Shown piece by piece: positions 55,501-63,412 of a DNA stretch of 64,000 nucleotides (the stretch's first letter is position 1; the number at the start of each line of letters is the position of its first letter). The position numbers and the translations under genes are program-made. Source of the DNA: Aliidiomarina soli (GTDB lineage: Bacteria > Pseudomonadota > Gammaproteobacteria > Enterobacterales > Alteromonadaceae); the NCBI RefSeq assembly GCF_003986975.1, contig NZ_PIPO01000005.1:62001-126000 (forward strand), written 5' to 3'. The notes under the pieces are model-generated. The model had not been told where the DNA came from. It ran no database searches and saw only the letters and a program-made list of their open reading frames with translations.

Positions 55501-56242
55501 TGCAGGCTACGCGGAAGTTGAGGCGGTCGAAGCGGCCAGCGAACATCTGCGTTTAGCCCAACAGCGCGGAGAGCTCAGGCTGCCATCAGGGGTAAGCTAT
55601 AGCTTCGCCGGAAGTTATCAGCAGCAGCAAAGTGCAATGCAAACATTGCAGTTAGTGATCCCATTGTCGCTGATCCTGATTTTTATTCTGTTGTATCTGC
55701 AATTTAAAGAGGTCAGTACCGCGTTGATGGTGTTCAGTGGTATCGCAGTCGCCTGGGGCGGCGGTTTTATCATGCTTTACCTCTATGCTCAGTCATGGTT
55801 CGCAAACTTTAGTATTCCATTGATTACTCAGGGTGTCCCAGTGCGCGAGATCTTCCAGTTCGAAGTCACCAACCTCAGTGTCGCTGTGTGGGTTGGTTTC
55901 CTTGCGCTGTTTGGGATTGCAGTCGACGACGGTGTGGTGATGGCGACGTACCTGAAGCAGCGTTTCAGTGAAGGCGTCAGTGACACGGTCGAGAGCGTGC
56001 GTAACCGCACTGTAGAGGCCGGGTTGCAGCGGGTACGCCCCTGCCTGATGACCAGCGCGACTACCATTCTGGCGCTCTTTCCGGTACTTACAGCGACCGG
56101 GCGGGGTGCAGATTTAATGATCCCAATGGCCATCCCTACGGTCGGCGGCCTGACCTTTGTCGTGCTGTCGATGTTTGTGGTGCCAGTGCTGTATAGCTGG
56201 CGCGAAGAATTGAAACTTAAATTTAATCGTAAAGGAGTTTGA
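52550..56242 (+). CDS. cusA: HME-RND heavy-metal efflux pump (CusA-type), enlarged
   Basis: 1230 aa, versus 1047 for E. coli CusA. HME-RND marks: [43 protein letters not shown], the TM4 proton-relay segment [58 protein letters not shown] and a C-terminal [14 protein letters not shown]. Extra parts: ~45 residues before TM2 ([11 protein letters not shown]...), ~80 residues with two more hydrophobic segments between the usual TM6 and TM7 ([37 protein letters not shown]), and a ~50-residue periplasmic insert ([18 protein letters not shown]). Likely exports Cu(I)/Ag(I) by proton exchange. Confidence 0.9.
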   Translation: [1230 protein letters not shown]

Positions 56243-56243
56243 A

Positions 56244-56603
56244 ATGTTGAAATTTAACCAGGTAATCACCGCCGTAGCAGTCACGTTTTTTGTCAATGGT
56301 GCCGCGCTCGCTCAGCAGGAACATGCGCACCACCAGCACGGCAACGCCCATAGCGAGGAGCATGCTGAGATAGCATTTGTTCGTGCCGAGGTGGTGGAAG
56401 TGGATTTAGAGCACAATGAGCTGGTTCTGCGCCATGAGGCGATTGAACATCTGAATATGGCAGCCATGACGATGGCCTTTAGTGCCGCTGATGGTGTCGA
56501 TATCTCTCATTTGAGTGAAGGCGATGACATCAAGGTCAAGGTAGAGCGTCAGGACAGGGACTTCGTGATCATCGAAATGGAAGCAAACCAACATACTCAT
56601 TGA
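56244..56603 (+). CDS. cusF: CusF-like periplasmic copper-binding protein
   Basis: 119 aa, signal peptide ~1-23 (FVNGAALA). A His-rich leader (EHAHHQHGNAHSEEHAE) precedes the small CusF beta-barrel with LRHEAIEHLNMAAMTMAFSA: the two Met of MTM plus the upstream His form the Cu(I)/Ag(I) site; the stacking Trp of E. coli CusF is not at the usual place. Starts 1 base after the cusA stop, so it is cotranscribed. Would hand Cu(I) to the pump. Confidence 0.88.
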   Translation: MLKFNQVITAVAVTFFVNGAALAQQEHAHHQHGNAHSEEHAEIAFVRAEVVEVDLEHNELVLRHEAIEHLNMAAMTMAFSAADGVDISHLSEGDDIKVKVERQDRDFVIIEMEANQHTH

Positions 56604-56921
56604 ACATTCTTTAAACTGTTTTAACTGATCTTTACATATTTTTATGCATTAAAAGAATATATAAATTCATGTACAACTCATTGGGCTGGAGGAAATACGA
56701 CCAGTTGAAGCCGACAAGGCTAGTACGAAAGTGTAATGTAGTTGGCTATACAACTACGGTGTTCATGGTCGATTCTGAAACTTTAGTAGTTGTATAGAAA
56801 CCTTTAAAAACGGGCTTTGTAAAGGATAAGTGGAATTCTTCGAAGTTGCATATACATCTTTATAACTGTTATGAATAGTGTGTTAGATAAACTAAATGTG
56901 CAATAAGCGGGGAAAACGACG
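56604..56921. other. 318-bp intergenic region with inverted repeats, upstream of TonB receptor
   Basis: No gene supported. CTATACAACTAC (56746-56757) is repeated inverted as GTAGTTGTATAG (56786-56797), 12 of 12 bp, 28 bp apart; a further GTAGTTG at 56738-56744 makes a second dyad with the left copy. These could be operators or a leader structure for the receptor gene. No terminator after cusF and no Fur-like site was seen. Confidence 0.45.
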
Positions 56922-59624
56922 ATGAATAAAATTTCAAAAATAGCCTTAGCAGTCAGTCTCGGCTTGTTACCAGCCCAGCAGCTAGTAGCTCAGGACGACA
57001 ACCAGCCTGCAGCGGCGGAGCAAAGCTACGAACGCATTACAGTAACAGGCTCACGTGTGTTACGGGCCGAGGCAGAAAGTGCAGCCCCAGTTCAGGTCTT
57101 TACAGCCGAAGATATTGAAGCGACCGGCCTGACCTCGATGGAGATGGTGTTGCAACGTATGTCAGCCTCGGCTGGCTATGGCGGAAACCAGACTAGCGCC
57201 TACTGGAACGGTGGTGGCTGGGGTACTACGCAGGTTAACTTACGTGGCCTTGGCGCCAACCGCACACTGGTGCTGTTAAATGGCCGCCGGGTAGTCAATG
57301 GTGGTACAGGTGCGAACAGCTCAGTTGATTTAAATACCATTCCGCTGACCATGGTTGAGCGCATCGAAGTACTAAAAGATGGCGCCTCGGCAATTTATGG
57401 CGCGGATGCAGTTGCTGGCGTAGTCAACGTGATTACCCGCAAAAGTTACGATGGTTTTATGGTTGAAGGCCGGGTTGCGGGTACTGAACACGGCGACGGA
57501 GGCGAGCGTCAGGTTAATATGATGTTCGGTGCAAGCTCAGATCGTGGCCGGATTGTAACCACAGCCAGTTACCGTAGCACCGACGCAGTTAATATGGCTG
57601 ACCGTGCTCCCTGCGCCCTTGCAGAAACGGTCCCGGGCGAACTGAATTGTGTTGGCAGCGCCTCCACACCCGGTGGCCGCGCGGTGCTCACCAGTGGTCC
57701 GAATCAGGGCGATATGATTAATTTCAATCAACCCGGTGCTGAAGACCCTAATGGCTATTCACCTTATGATCCTAACCTGCACAATGTGAATTCATTCCCT
57801 TCACTGAACGCAGTAAACCCGGTAACGACCTTAAGCTTTTCCAGCTTTGGCGACTACCGTCTGGGTCAGGACACCATAGCGTTCGCAGAGCTGCTATATA
57901 ATAACCGCCGCTCTAGCCAGATTGGCGCACCGGGTACGTTACGTAATATTGATTATGCAGCGGATCATCCTGATAACCCGGTGGGCGAGGATATCCGTGT
58001 GGTTCAGCGTCGACTGGAGGAAGCAGGCCCGCGTGGTTTTGAACAGGACATCAGTACGTTCCGCGTAGTCACCGGCTTTAACGGTCTGTGGAACAATAAT
58101 TGGGCCTGGGAAGTGGCGTACAACTATGGCCGCACCAGTGGTTCAGATGCTTCTACCAACATCGTCAATCTGGAACGTATGGAGCGGACTATTAACCCTG
58201 AAACCTGCGGCAGCGACGGCGTACCCTGCGCCAATCTATTGGGCTACGGTAATGTCAGCCAGGATGCACTCGACTACATGCTGTTTCGTATCAGTGGTGA
58301 CGGTGGTAACGAGCAACGCTCGGTCACAGCCAACATCGCGGGCGACCTGTTTTCAACCTCCCGTGGTGTTATTCCTGTCGCATTTGGTATCGAAAGCCGT
58401 ACTGAGCGTGGCTGGAGTGAGCCTGATTCATCAGTGGTGGCGGGTATTATGAACACCAACCGTCGTGAGCCTTTACGCGGTCAGTATCAGGTAAACGAAG
58501 CCTATGTGGAAACTTCAGTTCCATTGCTCGATGGACATCGTTTTGCCGATTATATGGCGCTGGATTTCGCCTATCGCTATTCCGATTACGACACCTTTGG
58601 CAGTGACGGAAACTATAAAGTCGGTCTGCACTGGAACGTGAATCAGGATCTGAAACTACGGGCTACTCAGTCTACGGCGTTCCGGGTGCCAAATATCCCT
58701 GAGCTCTTTGGTGGTATCGGTGAAGGTAACCTGACCACTACCGATCCATGCTCTGGCTGGGATCAACCCGGCGCGGATGCGACAGTGGCTGCTAACTGTC
58801 AGGCCGATGGTGTACCCGCAGGCTACACCCAGCTTGGTTCAAGCGTACTGACTCAAACCGGTGGTAACCCAGCATTGCAGCCTGAAGATGCGAATACCTT
58901 TACCGCGGGTATGGTGTGGGACGTGCAGTATGTTGAAGGGCTCCAGGTCACCCTGGATTACTTCGATATTGAAATCGAAAACGCAATCCGTGGGGTGGCA
59001 GGCTCGACCAAACTGGCTGCCTGTTATAACTCGGAAAACCTGTCTCACCCGTTTTGTAATGACGACAGCTTTTCTCGTGACGAGTTGACTGGTGCAGTCG
59101 AATTCCTCTCCGCGCAACCGGCCAATGTAGCAACTGAAAATGTTTCGGGTATTGATGCGTCAGTTTATTATCGTACCCAGCTAGCTGGTCTTGATGCGTC
59201 CTTTAATCTGAATATGACCTATCTCAATGAGTATACGGTAGAGCCTTTTGCTGGCGCTCAACCGATAGAGTACGCAGGGCATATTACCGGTGGTAGCGGC
59301 AGTTACGCCCGTCTGCGCTCGGATGCGGCGGTCACTCTTGGTACTGATACCTGGCAGGCCAACTATAACATCCGCATGATCGGCTCGGCAGATGATATTA
59401 ACGCATCACCGGGCGACATCGGAGCCGAGGCACCTGCTGTGTTCTACCACGATTTGCAGGGCGTTTATTTCATGACTGATAACTGGAGCCTGACGGTTGG
59501 CGCAAACAACCTGTTTGATAAGAAGGCGCCTTATATACAGAGCTGGACGGATGCCAATACAGACACCATGACCTATGACCTGATGGGTCGGAAGCTGTAC
59601 GCAAAAGTACGTTACGAGTTTTAA
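56922..59624 (+). CDS. TonB-dependent receptor of the PepSY-reductase locus
   Basis: 900 aa. Signal peptide ~1-23 (QQLVAQ/DD). TonB-box-like ERITVTGSRV at ~37-46. Plug motifs VNLRGLGANRTLVLLNGRRVVNG and ERIEVLKDGASAIYGADAVAGVVNVITR; barrel ends KLYAKVRYEF. Same receptor class as the protein at 20021-22600, but with low overall similarity. A terminator lies after it, with the PepSY gene starting 63 bp downstream, so the downstream genes may be expressed by read-through. The pairing with PepSY proteins suggests an iron or other metal chelate as substrate. Confidence 0.9.
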   Translation: MNKISKIALAVSLGLLPAQQLVAQDDNQPAAAEQSYERITVTGSRVLRAEAESAAPVQVFTAEDIEATGLTSMEMVLQRMSASAGYGGNQTSAYWNGGGWGTTQVNLRGLGANRTLVLLNGRRVVNGGTGANSSVDLNTIPLTMVERIEVLKDGASAIYGADAVAGVVNVITRKSYDGFMVEGRVAGTEHGDGGERQVNMMFGASSDRGRIVTTASYRSTDAVNMADRAPCALAETVPGELNCVGSASTPGGRAVLTSGPNQGDMINFNQPGAEDPNGYSPYDPNLHNVNSFPSLNAVNPVTTLSFSSFGDYRLGQDTIAFAELLYNNRRSSQIGAPGTLRNIDYAADHPDNPVGEDIRVVQRRLEEAGPRGFEQDISTFRVVTGFNGLWNNNWAWEVAYNYGRTSGSDASTNIVNLERMERTINPETCGSDGVPCANLLGYGNVSQDALDYMLFRISGDGGNEQRSVTANIAGDLFSTSRGVIPVAFGIESRTERGWSEPDSSVVAGIMNTNRREPLRGQYQVNEAYVETSVPLLDGHRFADYMALDFAYRYSDYDTFGSDGNYKVGLHWNVNQDLKLRATQSTAFRVPNIPELFGGIGEGNLTTTDPCSGWDQPGADATVAANCQADGVPAGYTQLGSSVLTQTGGNPALQPEDANTFTAGMVWDVQYVEGLQVTLDYFDIEIENAIRGVAGSTKLAACYNSENLSHPFCNDDSFSRDELTGAVEFLSAQPANVATENVSGIDASVYYRTQLAGLDASFNLNMTYLNEYTVEPFAGAQPIEYAGHITGGSGSYARLRSDAAVTLGTDTWQANYNIRMIGSADDINASPGDIGAEAPAVFYHDLQGVYFMTDNWSLTVGANNLFDKKAPYIQSWTDANTDTMTYDLMGRKLYAKVRYEF

Positions 59625-59630
59625 CCTGTA

Positions 59631-59676
59631 CGGGCGGCCGTTTCCCTTTATGGCAACGCGGTCGCCCGGTTTTTTT
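59631..59676 (+). terminator. Intrinsic terminator between receptor and PepSY genes
   Basis: CGGGCGGCCG (59631-59640) pairs with CGGTCGCCCG (59659-59668, one G-U pair) and is followed by G and a T-run. The loop is 18 nt. It may attenuate expression of the inner-membrane genes relative to the receptor. Confidence 0.8.
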
Positions 59677-59687
59677 GAGGTAAGTCT

Positions 59688-60404
59688 ATGCAATATCAAT
59701 CCTCTGCGTTTCGTACCTGGCATCGCTGGTTAGGCATTATTGTCGGTGTGCAAATGGTTGTCTGGGCGATCTCGGGCGCTTATATGGTGATTGTTCAGTT
59801 ACCTTTTATTCACGGCGAGCATCTGACTCAGGAAGCAAATGGTGAAATCCGTGATTCGTCACTGGTTGAACGTTTGCCAGCAGTGCTTGAGAACTATCCG
59901 CAGGTTAATCAGATCCACCTGGTAAATCGACTGGTGCAGGGCGACGACCAGGATCTGGCACAAGTACATTCCGAGAGTGAAAAGTTCTTAGTCAATTTAC
60001 ACACCTTAGCACCGGTTGAACTTTCCGAAGCCGATATCAAAGGCCTGGCCGCCGCCTATTACGCCAAAGGCGAACCCACTATCAGTGGTGTGGAGTACAT
60101 TGAAGAGGCGCCACCGACTGAGTTGAGCGAACGTTACTTGCCGATTTGGCGGGTTAATTTTGATGATTTTGGCAACACAAGTTTATACCTGCATCCGCAG
60201 ACCGGTGAGATGACAGTAAGGCGTCACGACTTCTGGCGTGGGTTCGACATCATGTGGATGTTCCATATTATGGATTACGACGAACGCGTCGACATTACCA
60301 CTTGGTGGTTACGCGCCTTTATTTTTGCCACCTTTGCCTTCTTGTTTACCGGCACTGTGCTACTGCTACAGACCCTATGGGCGTCGCGGAGGAAACCAGC
60401 ATGA
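59688..60404 (+). CDS. PepSY-domain inner-membrane protein
   Basis: 238 aa. N-terminal helix (~13-33) with the HRWLGIIVGVQMVVWAISGAYM signature of PepSY_TM proteins, a periplasmic PepSY-like domain (~40-200, with LPIWRVNFDDFGNTSLYLHPQTGEMTVRR) and a C-terminal helix (~213-233). SD GAGGT lies 7 nt before the ATG. Its last 4 bp overlap the ATG of the next gene. PepSY_TM proteins beside TonB receptors are often involved in siderophore-iron reduction; the next gene supports this. Confidence 0.85.
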   Translation: MQYQSSAFRTWHRWLGIIVGVQMVVWAISGAYMVIVQLPFIHGEHLTQEANGEIRDSSLVERLPAVLENYPQVNQIHLVNRLVQGDDQDLAQVHSESEKFLVNLHTLAPVELSEADIKGLAAAYYAKGEPTISGVEYIEEAPPTELSERYLPIWRVNFDDFGNTSLYLHPQTGEMTVRRHDFWRGFDIMWMFHIMDYDERVDITTWWLRAFIFATFAFLFTGTVLLLQTLWASRRKPA

Positions 60405-62182
60405 AGTTCTTACAATGGTTACACCGCTGGACCGGTTTAATTTTACTCATTCAGCTCATGCTGTGGACGATTAGCGGTCTGTATTTTGCGCTGGTCGATC
60501 ACCACGGCATGAAAGGGCATCAGTACTTTAGTATGCAACAACCCGAAGCATTGAACCGGGCGCAACTGGCCAATCTCTCACCGGCCTGGTGGGATGAATT
60601 TAACGGCGTGACTAAAGTGCATAGCTACACTACTCAGGGCTTGCCGCGGGTGGAAGTGCATCATCAGGATGGCATTACCCACCTGGATGGACGTGACGGC
60701 AGTGTGTGGCAAACCGATCAGAATTTTGCGCAGCAAATTGCGCAGGCAAGTTATTCCGGCCCCGGTAGTCTGGCCCGGGTTACGCCAATTGAGCGTACCC
60801 GAGAGCTACATGACTGGAGAGGGCAAGGTTATCGGATCGATTTTGATGATGATCTGAACACCCGGGTATATGTTGACAGAGCATCGGGCACGGTTATCGA
60901 CCATAGAAATACTCCCTGGGTGGTTGCTGACTGGATGTTCCGACTTCATTTTATCGATTATACCGGTGGTCGGAATTTTAATAACATGGTGGCAATTGCC
61001 GCTGCGGTGATGACTCTGTGGTTTGCGCTGTCAGGTTTTATCCTGCTGATCAAACTACTGAATAGCGGCGAAATGCGCTTCACTCTGCGCAAAGCATCAC
61101 TAACGGCCGATGTCGGCGAGCGCCAATTCAAATTCAGCGACAAAGCGCACAAAACCGTACTGCAGGTTTTGCAACACAATGATATTGCAGTAGAAAGTGG
61201 CTGTGGCGGCGGTGGAACCTGTGGTTTCTGCGCGGTAAAAGCGGCGCCGGATACACCGGTTACGGTTAGTGACCGTGCTCAGTTGTCTGCAACCCAGTTA
61301 GAGCAAGGCTATCGCCTGGCCTGCCAGCACAGCATTGAAATGCTGCACAAGGTTGAGGTGCCGGAAACGGACGCCCGCAAGTATTCATTGCAGCTGAAAG
61401 AATCGCGTTTCATTACCCCTATGCTCAGAGAGCTGCGTTTTGAAGTGGCTGACGGACCAGTGGAATACGCGGCAGGTCAGTATATGCAGTTCCTGATCCC
61501 GGCAGGTGCCGGGCAAAGCCGACCCGCCGATATCCCGGAAGACTACGTCATTGAATGGCATGCTATTGAAGCCTGCGACTTTAAGCATGACGCTGTACGA
61601 CGCAGTTACTCGATGGCTACTGCAGCAGGCGGCACAGAACTGGTCTTTACCGTGCGTTATCAGCCACAGGCCCCAGGGGCACTTGCGCCAGGTGTGGGTT
61701 CGTCATACCTGTGTAACTTAAAGCCCGGCGAAACCATTATTGCAGAAGGCCCGTTTGGTGACTTTCAGCGGCTTGCCGGGGCTGATCGTAAGCTTTGCTT
61801 TATCGGTGGTGGCGCTGGTATGGCACCGTTGCGGGCGCTTATCCAGGAAGAGCTAAGAAGCCATCAACCAAGGCCAATGCAGTTTTTCTATGGCGCGCGG
61901 AATCGTGGTGAAGTGCTCTACATTGATGAGTTTGTTGAACTCGACAACGCGGATAAACTGCGCTTTGTGCCGGTTCTGTCAGAGCCCCGCGAAACCTGTC
62001 AGTGGGGTGATGCCGAGGGGTTTGTGCATGAAACAGCCGAAGCCTGGCTGCGTCAGCAGGACATCAGTGAGTACGACTTCTACATTTGTGGTCCGCCACG
62101 TATGCTCGCTGCAGCCTTGTCGATGCTGAAAGAACTGAAGGTAGATCCATCGCGTGTTCGCTATGACGATTTTGGGAACTAG
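60401..62182 (+). CDS. PepSY membrane domain fused to a 2Fe-2S/FAD/NAD(P)H reductase (NqrF-like)
   Basis: 593 aa from ATG 60401 (ATGA overlap with the previous stop). Residues 1-225 repeat the PepSY_TM plan: HRWTGLILLIQLMLWTISGLYF (TM ~11-31), periplasmic part, TM ~196-219. Then a plant-type ferredoxin domain with C268, C274, C277 and C308 (C-x5-C-x2-C-x30-C), a FAD-binding domain with RRSYSMA (~400-406), and an NAD(P)-binding domain with FIGGGAGMAPLR (~467-478) and YICGPPRM near the C-terminus. The C-terminal half resembles NqrF. It can pass electrons from NADH to the membrane or periplasm. A ferric-reductase role is inferred. Confidence 0.88.
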   Translation: MKFLQWLHRWTGLILLIQLMLWTISGLYFALVDHHGMKGHQYFSMQQPEALNRAQLANLSPAWWDEFNGVTKVHSYTTQGLPRVEVHHQDGITHLDGRDGSVWQTDQNFAQQIAQASYSGPGSLARVTPIERTRELHDWRGQGYRIDFDDDLNTRVYVDRASGTVIDHRNTPWVVADWMFRLHFIDYTGGRNFNNMVAIAAAVMTLWFALSGFILLIKLLNSGEMRFTLRKASLTADVGERQFKFSDKAHKTVLQVLQHNDIAVESGCGGGGTCGFCAVKAAPDTPVTVSDRAQLSATQLEQGYRLACQHSIEMLHKVEVPETDARKYSLQLKESRFITPMLRELRFEVADGPVEYAAGQYMQFLIPAGAGQSRPADIPEDYVIEWHAIEACDFKHDAVRRSYSMATAAGGTELVFTVRYQPQAPGALAPGVGSSYLCNLKPGETIIAEGPFGDFQRLAGADRKLCFIGGGAGMAPLRALIQEELRSHQPRPMQFFYGARNRGEVLYIDEFVELDNADKLRFVPVLSEPRETCQWGDAEGFVHETAEAWLRQQDISEYDFYICGPPRMLAAALSMLKELKVDPSRVRYDDFGN

Positions 62183-62221
62183 CTAATCATAGGACTATCC
62201 TGCTGAGTCGGAGGAAGCATT

Positions 62222-62270
62222 GCCCACTTGTTCATAAATTGACCTTTCCATTTGTGAATCGGTGGGCTTT
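62222..62270 (+). terminator. Probable terminator after the reductase gene
   Basis: GCCCAC (62222-62227) and GTGGGC (62262-62267) enclose further partial pairing (TTCATAAAT with ATTTGTGAA), followed by only TTT. Weak T-run, so function is uncertain. Confidence 0.5.
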
Positions 62271-62306
62271 AATCATTAACAATATTAGTTGATGGCGGAA
62301 CTCGAT

Positions 62307-63350
62307 ATGAAAACTTCTTACTCATCAGTCGCACTTGCGTGTGCACTATTTATGGGCGTTCAGCCCGCATCCGACGCTTGCACCCGAGCTGTTTATCAGG
62401 GGCCTCAAGGGCTAACTATTACAGCCCGTTCAATGGATTGGAAAGACGACATTCCCGCCAATCTATGGGTGTTTCCAAGAGGGATGGAACGTCACGGCGC
62501 AGTGGGGGATAACTCACTACAGTGGACTTCCACCTATGCCAGCGTGGTCACCAGCTCTTTTGACATCGCCAGTACCGATGGAATGAATGAAAAAGGCCTG
62601 GTTGCCAATCTGCTGTGGTTAGCAGAGTCCGAATACCCTGATTACGATAGCTCGCAAATAGGTCTGTCCGTTGCTGCCTGGGTGCAGTATGTGCTGGATA
62701 ATTTTGCCAGCGTCAGTGAAGCAGTTGAGGCACTGCAGGATGAGCCGTTTGTCGTCGTATCGTCGGACATTCCTGGTACAGAGCGTTTTACTACGGTGCA
62801 TTTATCGATTTCTGATGCTGAAGGTGACAGCGCTATATTTGAGTATATCGATGGTCGGCTGGTGACCCATCACAGCGCAGACTATCAGGTGATGACCAAC
62901 TCCCCTGTGTTTGATCAGCAGATCGCGCTGAATCAGTACTGGCGGCAAATCGGTGGCACCACTATGTTACCGGGTACAAATCGTGCTGCTGACCGGTTTG
63001 TGCGTGCGTCTTTCTATATCGACGCGATTCCACAAACCTCTGACCCCCATATCGCAGTGGGAAGTGTCTTCAGTGTAATTCGCAATGCTTCAGTGCCATA
63101 TGGTATTTCCTCAGAAGAAGAGCCTAATATCTCATCTACCCGTTGGCGGACGGTGGCTGACCAAAAGCACCTGAAGTATTACTTTGAAACCGCATTAACC
63201 CCCAATACCTTCTGGGTCGACCTGAATCAGTTCGATGTCAGTGAAGGGGCAGAGGTGAAATGGCTTCGGGTTGACGACAACCAGATCTATTCTGGTGAAA
63301 CATCAGCGCATTTTGAGTCTACTACAGCATTCGAATTCGCTGGTTTGTAA
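62307..63350 (+). CDS. Choloylglycine hydrolase/penicillin V acylase-family amidase
   Basis: 347 aa from ATG 62307 (GGCGGA upstream). Signal peptide ends at ASDA, leaving Cys25 as residue 1 of the mature protein: CTRAVY is the N-terminal-nucleophile start of this family. Other marks: ITARSMDWKDD (conserved Arg and Asp near residues 40-43), TDGMNEKGLVANLLWL and MTNSPVFDQQIALNQYW (conserved Asn). It should cleave a linear amide: bile salts, penicillin V, N-acyl homoserine lactones or fatty N-acyl amino acids are known substrates in the family. Which one is open. Follows the reductase gene by 124 bp. Confidence 0.9.
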   Translation: MKTSYSSVALACALFMGVQPASDACTRAVYQGPQGLTITARSMDWKDDIPANLWVFPRGMERHGAVGDNSLQWTSTYASVVTSSFDIASTDGMNEKGLVANLLWLAESEYPDYDSSQIGLSVAAWVQYVLDNFASVSEAVEALQDEPFVVVSSDIPGTERFTTVHLSISDAEGDSAIFEYIDGRLVTHHSADYQVMTNSPVFDQQIALNQYWRQIGGTTMLPGTNRAADRFVRASFYIDAIPQTSDPHIAVGSVFSVIRNASVPYGISSEEEPNISSTRWRTVADQKHLKYYFETALTPNTFWVDLNQFDVSEGAEVKWLRVDDNQIYSGETSAHFESTTAFEFAGL

Positions 63351-63370
63351 ACTGTATTGACTGCCTGCTG

Positions 63371-63379
63371 TGCTATGAT
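63371..63379 (+). promoter_or_regulatory. Extended -10 promoter for yaeQ
   Basis: TGCTATGAT is an extended -10 element 33 bp before the yaeQ ATG. No good -35 at the normal distance (ACTGTA). Confidence 0.5.
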
Positions 63380-63412
63380 GCGGCCATTATTTAGCACAGT
63401 AGAGAGTACGTC

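Noticed and set aside
56604-56921. Fur box upstream of the PepSY-locus receptor
   Set aside because: No sequence close to the GATAATGATAATCATTATC consensus was seen.
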